From: Congeria kusceri
Taxonomy: Eukaryota > Mollusca > Bivalvia > Myida > Dreissenidae
NCBI GenBank assembly: GCA_027627225.1
Contig: CM051029.1
Coordinates: forward strand, 71,968,578-72,032,577
Direction of reading: 5' to 3'
Length of the DNA: 64,000 nucleotides
Below the pieces are notes generated by a model that ran no database searches, was not told the origin of the DNA, and was given only the letters and a program-made list of their open reading frames with translations. Below are positions 1 to 12,800 of the stretch, piece after piece (the first letter of the stretch is position 1; the number at the start of each line of letters is the position of its first letter). A program made the translations under genes and the position numbers.

Positions 1-219
1 GATTCCAAGTAACTGTATACAAGCACATTTACACCATACTTTGCGTTTTTTTTGTCGCTTAGCTTTTATTTAGAGTTTTATTTAATGTATGTTTATATTC
101 GACTCACCTCTAAACTAATGTGTACAACCGTCTGTTGCATTGCTTTTGTGATTGGTCTGTAATGCACTTCCATCCACAGGGGACTAGAACAATAAAAATA
201 CCCTATATATACTATAAAT

Positions 220-456
220 GAGGCATGTCATGGGAAACCCGAGCTTAATATATCTGCGTAAAGTGTAATCCTGAATCAACCTGTGCAGTCTGCACAGGCT
301 AATCCAGAATGCCATTTTCCGCTTGTATGGTATTTTCTGTTTCAAGGAAGTCTCTTCTAAACATAAATCCACTGTAAGCGGAAAGTTTTGTTCCGGATTA
401 GCCTGTGCCGACTGCACGCACATGCATTAAGGCCGGTTTTTCCACGACATGCCTCA
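220..456. mobile_element. Hairpin-like non-autonomous repeat, copy 1
   Basis: The left end starts GAGGCATGTCATGGGAAACC and the right end is close to its reverse complement (CCACGACATGCCTC). Internally the half-palindrome GGATTAGCCTGTGC and its partner occur twice. Six copies lie in this window, all within MFSD1 introns: here, 3519-3778, 6869-6933, 13078-13174, 15760-16047 and 18697-18962. Long near-palindromic ends and no coding capacity suggest a MITE or foldback element. The family reminds me of dreissenid mussel genomes, from memory. Confidence 0.8.
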
Positions 457-646
457 AATATATTTATAGTATATGTAGAGTACTTTTGTTGTTGTTGTGC
501 CCCTGTGCTTCCAACAGACTTTTTATTGGGTTATTTCTTTAGCAAGGCAGTTAGAATCTCTAATGCCAGAGATCACTTATCAATCCCTGGCAGGTGCACT
601 TTTTTCACTTTACTGTTATGTTATAAATTATTATAACAATTTCCAG

Positions 647-855
647 GTAGTTACTTCTGCTATGACAACCCAGCTGCCTTGCAAGATAACATGGTGCGTG
701 ATCTGGACATCTCGGTCAGCCAGTTCATGGGATTCTATGCCTGGTACTCGTGGCCCAATGTGATCCTCTGCTTCTTCGGGGGTTTTCTCATTGACCGGGT
801 GTTAGGTGTACGTGTGGGTGCCGTCACCTTCAGCTTGTTTGTAACTGCTGGCCAG
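647..855 (+). CDS. MFSD1: MFSD1 exon a (first in window)
   Basis: Acceptor TTCCAG at 641-646, donor GTATGG at 856. It enters in phase with two bases of a split codon and ends in phase 0. It encodes 69 full codons, SYFCYDNPAALQ to FVTAGQ, covering the luminal loop after helix 1 and the helix 2-3 region (FYAWYSWPNVILCFFGGFLI, a hydrophobic segment followed by DRVLGVRVG). The exon or exons holding the start codon and any N-terminal sorting motif are not in the window. Confidence 0.93.
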
Positions 856-3800
856 GTATGGATCATAATCTCTGTGTTCAGCTGTTAACGTGTATATGTA
901 CGATCTTTCATATCAATTATTTTCAAAATAACCAGATGAAAGTGACAATAAAACTTCAAAGCAAACAGAAAAACGTAAAAATGACAAAGGAAACACTTCT
1001 ATATGAAGTAAATCAACAATTTGTGGATCGTTAAAGGGACTATGCAGTGTTATTTTAAGGGCCAATTTGGGGCCACAATTCGTCCCCAGTCCCCTGCGTA
1101 AAAAGTATATATTTTTCTCCTATATTTACCTTAAAATTCCCCTCTAAATATAAGCTTTATTTAAAAAAAAAAAATTGACCAAAATCTGACAAAGACTGAC
1201 TAAGATAGAGGAATTTTTGTAAACAATCCCAGAAATTTTCATAAAGCCAAGTTGGTGCATAATCTCAGTGTTTTTTTAGGGCCAATTTGGGGCCGAAATT
1301 CGGCCCCATTCCCCTGCTTAAAAAGTATATATTTTCCCCCTATATTTACTTTAAAATTCCCCTCAGAATGCAAGCTTTATTTTGAAAAAAACTTGACCAA
1401 AATAAGACAAAAATTGATACAGGAATTTTCGTAAACAATCTCAGCAATTTTTTTTATCAAACCAAGTTTGTGATTTATTAATGTTTTATAACAAAATTGA
1501 ATATAAAAATGTTGTAATGCTTTTCTACAAAATCAATTCCCCTTTTGCCGTAAAATTCCCCCGTCTGAAGGGCCCCGCCACCTTTCCCCCAAAGGTGAAA
1601 AAAAACGCTGCTATGTCATCGAAAAGGGCCTCAAGGGGGCAATTTCTTTAAAACATCTGAAATTTAGATATTAATACTCCAATATAATCACGGAATAAAC
1701 AGGGTATATATAATGGGAACAGAAGTGTACGAATTCTGAGATAAAAATCAATTAATAATATGGGTTGTGTTTGTTTGGCCCTTTTCTTGTTTACATTTTG
1801 ACGTCAGAGTTGTGAGCATTTTGTATAACCATAGTTTACAAACGACTCCTTACCAGGCGTGATAGCGCAGTTGGTTAGTGCGCTGGCTACTGTCATTCTT
1901 TGTATGGCTCCTAATTTGTGAGTTTGATACCCACTTGTTTTTTTAATATTTTTTCAGGCTTTTTTGCTAATTTGTTTTTGTCGAATATCTTATTGCGTTT
2001 TATATAATGTTTATTTATTTAATACACATGTCTTATTAAAGCATATTTCTATCAAATAATATAATTTATAGTGCAATAGGAAGCCAATTTTTCGTTGACA
2101 TAGTTCCTTTAATTAGTGTTGTTAACCTAAACCAATTGGCAAGTTAATACATGTATTTGAGTGTCCGCTTGTACAGACAATAACTATTTGGTGATTAAAA
2201 ACTAGCTTATTGTGCGTTAAAATGCAATTTTTTTTCATTAATTTTATTCCATTTTAAATAGAAAATATGTTAATTAACCTCGTTTCGTTAATTGAATGTA
2301 TGCAAGTATGTCTGTAGTATGATCGTACATACACACTTTAACAGACGCAGTATAGTAATAGATATGGGGTCCACTCCCTACAGACGCAGTATAGTAATAG
2401 ATATATGGGGTCCACTCCCTACAGACGCAGTATAGTAATAGATATATGGGGTCCACTCCCTACAGACGCAGTATAGTAATAGATATATGGGGTCCACTCC
2501 CTACAGACGCAGTATAGTAATAGATATATGGGGTCCACTCCCTACAGATGCAGTATAGTAATAGATATGGGGTCCACTCCCTACAGACTCAGTATAGTAA
2601 TAGATATATGGGGTCCACTCCCTACAGACGCAGTATAGTAATAGATATATGGGGTCCACTCCCTACAGACGCAGTATAGTAATAGATATATGGGGTCCAC
2701 TCCCTACTCTGGAAGTGTTGGGCTATGTACAGTATAGTAATAGATATATGGGGTCCACTCCCTACTCTGGAAGTGTTGGGCTATGTACAGTATAGTAATA
2801 GATATATGGGGTCCACTCCCTACTCTGGAAGTGTTGGGCTATGTACAGTATAGTAATAGATATATGGGGTCCACTCCCTACTCTGGAAGTGTTGGGCTAT
2901 GTACAGTATAGTAATAGATATATGGGGCCCACTCCCTACTCTGGAAGTGTTGGGCTATGTACAGTATAGTAATAGATATATGGGGTCCACTCGCTACTCT
3001 GGAAGGTGTTGGGCTATGTACAGTATAGTAATAGATATATGGGGTCCACTCCCTACTCTGGAAGTGTTGGGCTATGTACTTTTTGTCGCAATGAAAATAA
3101 TATTTATGTTAATGACTGTAAATAGCATGCTTTTTTTTCCATTGTTTAAAACATAGGGAAGTCGTACTCAGTACTTCTTAATTGGTACCATGGTGGAAAT
3201 TCTGTTTATGATTTTTATTCTTTAATGGGAGCAACAAACAATGAAATTATCCATAAGGTAACAATTTGTGTGTATCATCTTTTAAACAACATAACTACAA
3301 ACATGTTTAAGAGGCAACTATATAATTCAAAATTGTGTACACTGTATTTGTGTATTGTTGGGCCAGTGGCCTTTATTTACTTTAATAAACTGTGTTGATT
3401 GTTAAAAAAGAAAGAATGATCTTTCTCAAGAAACACCAAGTACTGGTTCTACCCAGTAAACAGACTTGAAAGTGTCGCAGTGAGCTTTGGCTTTCAACAA
3501 AATCAAGCGAAAATAAATGAGGCGCGTCGTGGGAAACCGGACTTAATGCATGTGCGTAAAGTGTCGTCCCGGATCAGTCTGTGCAGTCAGCACAGACTGA
3601 TCCCTTATGGCACTTTCCGCTTTTATGGTATTTTCTGTTTCAAGAAAGTCTCTTCTAAACATAAATCAACTGTAGGCGGAAAGTGCCGTCCTGGATTAGC
3701 CTGTGCGGACTGAACAGGCTAATCCGGGACGACACTTTAAGCACATGCATTAAGACCGGTTTTCTCACGACGCGCCACAAATAAGTTTAGAACTATGTTC

Positions 3801-6800
3801 ACACTTACAGTTTTTAACCATGGAAATTTAAAGCAGTTATTATAAATAAGGCTGTTAGCAATTGTAATGTCCAGATCCTGTTGAAAAATTATGTTGCTGA
3901 ACTTCACATCTAGTTGTCTGTAAAATGCATGAGAATCAGTATATGACACTTATGGTGTGACTTTGTCACAAAAATATTTATGTATAGCTTTCAAAACATT
4001 ATTTTGTGTTTGAAAACAGTTTGTCTTTAAATTGCATAGGCCTATACTGGAGCAGTAAATGTCTACATTTCAGATTGTGTTTGCGCTGGGATCCTTTGTG
4101 AACAAGTACTGGCTGATGTGTGTTGGAAGATTCATATTCGGGTAACTGTTTGGACTTTTATTGAGTACAAAAACCAGTGTTTTGCACATTTGCAATATTA
4201 TATATACACTGAACAGTGCTTATAACTCGACACTTACACAATTTGTGATTAAACAGTTAAATTTCAAGAAAATGTTATCGAACTTGCACCGCAATTTAAT
4301 TAATAACCCCAGAGACTGCCTGTAAATTATAGGTTTTTTTCAGTCCATAAAGAACCACTTTAAAAGCATCTATAGATCTTGGCTACCAGAATCAGACAAC
4401 AAAAAATTGAATTGATTTGAATTTGATACATGTACTCGTTATAGAAAACATCAAATTGTGTTAAAAAATAATGTAAAAAATTTGAAATATTCTTTCTTTA
4501 TATAATATAATTTATGTGCGTTAATACCTTTAAATGGAATATACTAGGTAATACATTGAATTGTTAAATGAAAGATAAGAAATGTATAAAAACTTGTGGC
4601 TCCTTGTCTAAAAACGTTCTTTATCTCAGACTTCGTCTTAATTTTAAATCTAAAATCCATTGGTCACTATTTTAAATTGAGATGGAGAACTCCTCGCTTG
4701 TGGGCATGGCTCAGGTATATACTAGTAAATGACTATTGTACCAGGCTACCAGCAAAACATACACATATAATTCATGTTAATGCTGTATTTCATAATTCTC
4801 CATATTGACATGTATGGCTATTTTTGCAATAGGTTTCGTCAATAGTACAAACTTCCTACTTTAAAAGTGAGACGATTAAGAACGATGGCTATTGAAACTT
4901 TCAAAATACTACATAAACAGTCACCTTCTTATCTTCAAGACCTAGTTAAATTTAAAAATAATAGCTACTCAAATATAGTAATACAGCATTTATAGCTACT
5001 CTTTCAAATATAGTAATACAGCATTTATAGCTACTCTTCCAAATATAGTAATACAGCATTTATAGCTACTCTTTCAAATATAGTAATACAGCATTTATAG
5101 CTACTCTTCCAAATATAGTAATACAGCATTTATAGCTACTCTTTCAAATATAGTAATACAGCATTTATAGCTACTCTTCCAAATATAGTAACACAGCATT
5201 TATAGCTACTCTTTCAAATATAGTAATACAGCATTTATAGCTACTCTTCCAAATATAGTAATACGGCATTTATAGCTACTCTTTCAAATATAGTAATACA
5301 GCATTTATAGCTACTCTTTCAAATATAGTAATACGGCATTTATAGTTACTCTTTCAAATATAGTAATACAGCATTTATAGCTACTCTTTCAAATATAGTA
5401 ATACAGCATTTATAGCTACTCTTCCAAATATAGTAATACAGCATTTATAGCTACTCTTTCAAATATAGTAATACGGCATTTATTGCTACTCTTCCAAATA
5501 TAGTAATACAGCATTTATAGCTACTCTTTCAAATATAGTAATACAGCATTTATAGCTACTCTTTCAAATATAGTAATACAGCATTTATAGCTACTCTTTC
5601 AAATATAGTAATACAGCATTTATACCACATGTAAAAACAACACAATATGGCCTGAACTCTTTCCGTTGAGCTGCACCAAGACTATGGAACTCACTCCCTC
5701 AACAGTTCCGTGATGAAGGAAATTTAAACCAATTCCGTAGTTTAGTAAACTCTTGGAATTGCGAGCACTGTCAATGTTCATGTTGTATGTGCTACAACTT
5801 ATAGCTACGATGTAATTAGCACTACCATTGTAACATATAACACTATTTGTCCGTTCCATTCAATTTGTCCTTTTCTTTCTGACTGTTCATTCTATCTTAT
5901 TGTCCAAATTTTCTCTTTGTCCATTTATTTCTCTGAATTTATTCTTAATTCTATCATTCCCTCCAGTAGGCCTACAACTTGTTCTTTTTATCAAATGTAT
6001 TTTATAGTACTATTAAAACTTTCGTTGCGACGATGCATAAGATTAGTACATTCTATTTTTGAAGATTTGTTCTTTTCATTAAGGTAATGTATGCAATTCA
6101 AGAAGTTTCCATTTTTTCTTTGAAATAGTCAATGTTTCATTTACTGTTTAAACCTTAATATGGCATTGTACTTAAGATCTATGCAAATTGTCCTTTCTAT
6201 TTGTGTGAATTTCGTTAATGTACAGTAAATATAACTTTATATATAAGTAACTTAACATATATTAACATGAAAATATTTTTATTTTTTTTCACTTAAACTC
6301 TGTTTATTACATAGGACTGCAACTGCTATTATTAATGGTGTTGTTACATTTGTACCCACATTAGTACTTCTGATGGATTTTGTTATTGTAATTGTTGCTA
6401 GTAATATTATTTTTATTGTATTAAATTTATTTGTGTAAGTTTTTATGGATTCTGTTGTTAGTATTTATTAAGTGCAACTTTCATATAATTTGATGTCTAC
6501 ATCAATAGTATAATAATTAATTTACTAAGATTAAGGCATTAAAAATAACATCAGTCATACAATTGTTTGATTTGCCTACACATACCTATGTAGTCATCTA
6601 TATTAAAAAGACAGTCTTCATAATAACTTATGTTTTTAATTAGTCTTATATTTATTGTTAAAAGTTAAATTTATTTAATCACTACTGTTCTTTATATTAA
6701 TTTGTGACATGTATACTGTTTTTTATTTAACTGTGAATGTTACAATTATACTGTGTATTTTTAAGTCGGTCAATAGCTATAAATAGCTAATGTTACTTGT

Positions 6801-9800
6801 TGTATACCGGACAATAAATACAAATTTTGTCTTGTCTTGTCTTGTAATACTTGATTATACATAATTATGAGGCATGTCATGGGAAAACCGGGTTTAATGC
6901 ATGTGCGTAAAGTGTCGTCCTGGATTAGCCTGTCATATACATTTAAGTGGTGGATTATTGCCATTACAGAATTGGCGGAGAGTCACTAGCAGTTGCTCAG
7001 AACACGTACGCAGTGAAATGGTTTAAAGGGAGAGAACTCAACATGGTGTTTGGACTGCAGCTCAGCTTCTCCAGAGTGGTGGGTCCTGATTTATTCCTCG
7101 ACAGGATGTTTAGCTGAGCTTTTTTCTGTTTCATGTACATGTACATTTCTAACTTTTAAAATATGTGCACAAATAAAATACTTTGTTTAATCTGTTACTG
7201 GTAAGAAAAACTGAATCCTAAAGTTTCCAGTTGAGGGTTATTACCTGTAAGCCATAACAGTTATACTAGTCTGGGTACTCTGGTTTCCCCCCACAGCACA
7301 AGACCACACCAAAATTAAAATAACTTTAAAAAAAAACAAACAGCTGGAAGTTGTGGCTATGATTCAAAATTCGTCACAACTTTTGTGAGTCTCTAGTAAG
7401 TTAATTAGGTAAGAGTGCTGGGACACACTCCGGGTCCTCACATAATTCAGCCTCGGGCACGGAAGATCCTCATAAACTTCGAAATACACACACATTTATA
7501 CTAGTATTATATTTTTTAATGTCTGCTGTCGCACATTATAAGCTTTATGTTGATCCCGTTGCAGGGCAGTACGGTCAACATGAATGTGATGCAGCCGCTG
7601 TACACGTTCATTGAGAAGTGGACCACTGGGTACAAGTGTCTGGGCATCGCCCTTCTAGTTGGTAAGACAACAAAGTATACTGTCACTGTGAAGATAAAAT
7701 CATTAATGAAACATTAAACATAAATGTAGAATAGACTGTTTTGACACACCAATGTTGTATAAATAGTTAACTAAATGGAAACCAAATGGTTTTCAAAGTA
7801 TTTATTACAGTAGACATCAGATTCTGCACCCATGATTGCCTCAGTGAAATTGATTATACCACAAAACTGTATGCAGTCGACTCCTGATGGCTCAAAGTCG
7901 CAGGGACCAGCAAGGAAACTTTGAGCCAAACGTAGTTAGAGAAAATGTACTTATAGATGTACGGGTGTTAATCGTCTGATTTATTTTCAAATCTCCAATT
8001 GAAGAGTTTTCAGAATGTGAAAACAATTATTGCATTCTATCAACATTTGATTGTTATGTTACAAAGCGCATCTAATCTATTAAGCCAAACAAACAAATGT
8101 GTGAAACCTTTAACTGGGACCGTGAAAAACAATTCGACCCTCACAAATTCGAGCCAACAACATACATTTATACGAATATATAGCAATAAAATATTGGTCC
8201 TTCGAAGAAATTTTGAGCCAACGGGAAATTCGCGACAAGTGTGTTCGAGGAATCAGGAGTTGACTGAACCAGTACTTGTATGCAAATACATGATTTACAC
8301 AATACATCTAAAGAAAGAGTAATAGAAAATGCAAATAAAAGTAGTATCTTAATGTAACAAACATACGTAAACAGCATTGCCCAGTTATATGTGAAAATGA
8401 TTATATGTTTGATGCTATTTTAACTTGACATGATTGAATGGTAACATTATAAAGTGTTTACAGTAAAAGAAAACTCAAAACCTGATCTTCTGAAAACTTT
8501 CAGAATCTTCTCTGATATTGATAATTGATACATTAGTATTTTTTATGACATTTTTAGCTCGAATATTCGAAGAATAGGTGAGCTTTCCTACTACCCACGG
8601 CTTCGGTGTTGGCATCCACTTCTGAATTTGGTTAAAGTTTTTATTCAAAAGTCACGTAAATTCAAAACTACACAAGTTATTCACTTGAAACTTGTAATAT
8701 ACCTTTGTCATCAACTCCAGTATCAAGGGCAACATTCCCAATAACTCTGTTTTGTATTGTGACAGAGTTATGCCCCTTTTTCACATAGATTTTCTGAGTA
8801 AAGTTTATGTTCAAAAGTTTTGTAACTTCAAAACTACTGAAGTTATTCACTTGAAACTTGGAATAGACCTGTGTCATTAACTCCAGTGTCAGGGGCAACA
8901 TTCTCTATAACTCTGTTTTGTATTTTGACAGATTTATACCTCTTTTTCACTTAGATTTTCTGAGTAAAATTTATGTTCAAAAGTTTTGTAACTTCAAAAC
9001 TACAGAAGTTATTCACTTGAAACTTGGAATATACCTTTATCATTAACTCCAGTGCCAGGGGAAACATTCACTATAACTCTGTTATGTATTTTGACAGAGT
9101 TATGTCCCTTTTTCACTTAGATTTTCTGGTTAATGTTTATATTCAAAAGTGTTGTAACTTAAAAACTACATAAGTTATTCACTTGAAACTTGGAACTAAC
9201 CGTTGTCATCAACTCCAGTATCAGGGGCAACATTCCTCATAACTCTTTTTGTATTTTGACAGAGTTATGCCCCTTTTTCACATAGATTTTCTGGTTAAAG
9301 TTTATATTAAAAGTTATGTAACTTCAATACTACATAAGCTTTTCACTTGAAACTTGGAACTTAACTTTGTCATTAACTCTAGTATCAGGAGCAACATTAC
9401 CCATAACACTATTTTGTATTTTGACAGAGTTATGTCCCTTTTCACTTAGTGTTTATGTTTAAAGTTTATATTCTAAAGTTTGGTTACTTCGAAACTACAT
9501 GAGTTATTCACCTGTCTGTGTCCAAACATGCATCGTGGGGGAATCTGTCTGTGACACATCTAGTTGTTTTTATTAAAGAACAATGTGTGTGATGTTAAAT
9601 GAACAGACTAAATACCTAGGTACATGCACATTTGTGGTTCAATATACACTCTTTTTTTTTGTTATAATTTGAATATTTCTTGTTTGGTTTTCAATTGGAA
9701 CAAAATCAGGAATGTGGAAATATCAACATTATTCGCTTGGACAAGTTCATTGCATAAATGTACTTGACTGCAAACAATTGTCACTTGTCCAAATGAAAAT

Positions 9801-12800
9801 ATAGTTTCTATTCCTGGTGTTGTTCCTAATATAGATCTAATGTGTCATCAGATTTTTACAATTTGTTAATGTTGTTTAAATTATGATCATTATAGTACAT
9901 TTGTATAATTATTAACTCCCAACTTTTACATCATTTTCACACCCTGAAATTGTACTTGTCCACGGACAACTTGACCAGAAAAATTCACTTGTCCGACAGT
10001 AAAATTTCGTGAGTCGGACAAGTCGGGCATGGGATTTCCACACCCCAGAAAACAGTCTTCTAGTGACAAGAATGATCATTCAAAGAAGGAAAATAATCCC
10101 TGTAAACCTCTGTTCTAGGTGGCGTGATGTGTATCCTGTCTCTGCTGTGCGCTGTTGCTCTCGGTTACTTTGACAAAAGAGCCGACCGTGTCTTGAAGAG
10201 AGCTAAGGTTTCAAGTGGTGAGAATGACTTTATCACTCCTCAGAACATTGCTAAAGCACTCAAAAGAAGTGATTAACTGACATCTTAACATCATAAAAAT
10301 GTTAAAGTAGTTTTATCTAAGAACTGCAAGAGATGTTGGAGTGTTTGAAAGTTGAAAAAGCAAGTTTTTTTATTGGGTTTAAATATGGGTAATTGAGGAT
10401 TAATTAAGAAATAATTTTCGATTAAGAGTTGTTTATCGGTGAATAAACAGCGATTTGGAGTTCTGATGAGTATGAATTAAACCACGATTAGAATCACAAA
10501 TCGGTGTTTATTAGCCAATAAACAACGGTAATGGGAAAATTATTTTGATTCTAACATACCTGACAAAATTTTCTGCAGTTACAATGCGAACTATACAGTT
10601 CTGGAACTACTTTTTCAAGTTCTTTATTTGTAGAAAACTCTGCGCGAGTCATTTTTGAATACAAATTAAATTATAGGAGTCAATAAGTTTTATATATCTT
10701 TTAACTTTAATGTTCTTTAACCAACATATGCCATGTTTATTGTTGGCATACATCGTCTTTTAGGCCCATTTTCTCAGCAATAGCAAATACTGTTTCTTTA
10801 CATGAATTGTAACAGTTTCACAGTCTTTGCATAGATTAAACCAGCAGAACTGAAGGTCGGGAAAAAAATAAGAAAATTCTGGTTGGTTTCTAGTTGCAAG
10901 TCAAAAATCAAGTGGCCAGTAATATGGAGATCAAGCCAGTTATACTGGTAATTAACCAGTTGCCAGACGTTGTTGCCAGTTACGGATGTGTGACTTTCGC
11001 AGAGACTGGTTTAATCTTTTACTCATCTGTTAGTTTACACATACTTTCAAAGTAATACAAGAACAGAACAGAAATTTTATTAGTGACTTGTACAAAGTAC
11101 ATCGTCCACACAATTTTAATACGAAGAAGCAAATGTCATGTGATAGGTCAAAAAGTCATAGCAAAGAGAAACGATAATTAACGATGTAATTGATGTATTC
11201 TTTATTTAAAAAAAATCTCATACAATTCTATTTAGAGGGTGAACCAATCAATTATAAAATAGTTAAAATGGAACTTCTTAAAGCTTAAGCATGTTTTACA
11301 AGCCCAGGGCCCGTATTCACAAAGCTCCTTAGGGAAAACTTAAGTAAATTCATAAAATTCCTTCAGTCTCTGGCTGTTTCATGTATAGAGATCTTTTAAC
11401 ATTAAAATGTTGTAAACTTGTAAATATTGCTTACATGTTTAGTATTGCAGCCTTCTTTGTACAGAAATAATTAAATTTCACATAGAAAATTTGATGTGAA
11501 ATTTCCACTTAAGTACAACTTTAGTTAAGATTTCCCTTAGGAGCTTTGTGAATACCAGCCTAGCAGTGTTAAGTCAGAATACTTAGGTATATTTCTTTAT
11601 TTCAGAGGATATGATTCGTATCACGGATGTGAAGCACTTTGGTTTCAAGTTCTGGTTGCTGTGTGTGATCTGTGTAGCATACTACGTGGCCGTCTTCCCT
11701 TTCATTGGGCTCGGGCTGTAAGTTGGTGGTAAAGGCATACATGTAGTTCAATGCAAGGTTCTGAAAATCTGCTGTAATGTTAACTTGGGGAATAACTTGT
11801 TTTACAACATTAAAGCAGGGGTGTGGAAATCCTATGCCCGACTTGTCTGACGCGGGTAATCTTACTGTCGGGCAAATAAATATTTCCTGTCTGCTTGTCC
11901 ATGGACAAGTATAATTTCAGAGTTTGAAAATGATGTAAGAGTTGGAAGTTAATAATCACATTAATTATGATATACATTGTGTTCTTGTTTTTTTATCTTA
12001 TACATATAATTATCAGGAATGCCCAGAATACAGAGTATATTTTGGTTTGGACAAGTGACTGTTGCTTAAGGACATTTATATTTTTGCAATGAACTTGTCC
12101 ATGGACAAGTAAACAGTTTTGGTATTTCCACACCCCTGATTAAAGTCCTGCTGTTATAATTCGTCCACTGAAAGCCAAAAGGGCCTATCAGCCTTCTTTG
12201 CACATATGCTGATTGGCCCTTCATGCTTTTAATGGATGATATGTAATACTTGTACAGTCGATGTTCTGGCATAACATTGAAATGGGTTGCACACCAAAAT
12301 GGGCCAATGGTGTTTTCACAGGACTTTTACTCTAGGTATCTGCTTGTGGCTGTATATCAACTAAACACATGTTGCAGTCAAGTGCATTTATACATTGGAT
12401 ATTGACAAATTGTCTCTTAATTGTAACTTACTGTTTTCTGTATTGGTCAAAGATCTTTGGAATTTGGGTCTTTACAACCAGTCTTAATAACTTTATAACA
12501 AGTTTTTGGGTACTGGTAAACTTTGTCTACCATATACAAATATCTCCATAATAGATAACTTATTTGGTGTTAGGGCTCTTCCAGAAAAAAAGGTGACGAG
12601 GGGGTGGAATGCCTATGTATTAAAATTTGGTGGGTGGGGGGTGATAGAGGGGATAAAACGGATTATCAGTGACTTGAACACACACAAAAAGTTGCGTTGG
12701 TGGTACCCCATTTTTGAGCGTTTTTGGGCGTTCTGCCCCCCCCCCCCCATCACCTTTTTTCCTGGAACAGCCCTTATTAATTTTTAATCATTTATTCATT

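Noticed and set aside
11819..12139. Regulatory palindromes CTTGTCCATGGACAAG as transcription-factor sites
   Set aside because: They belong to an inverted-repeat element present in two opposite copies, so the palindrome is explained by the element.
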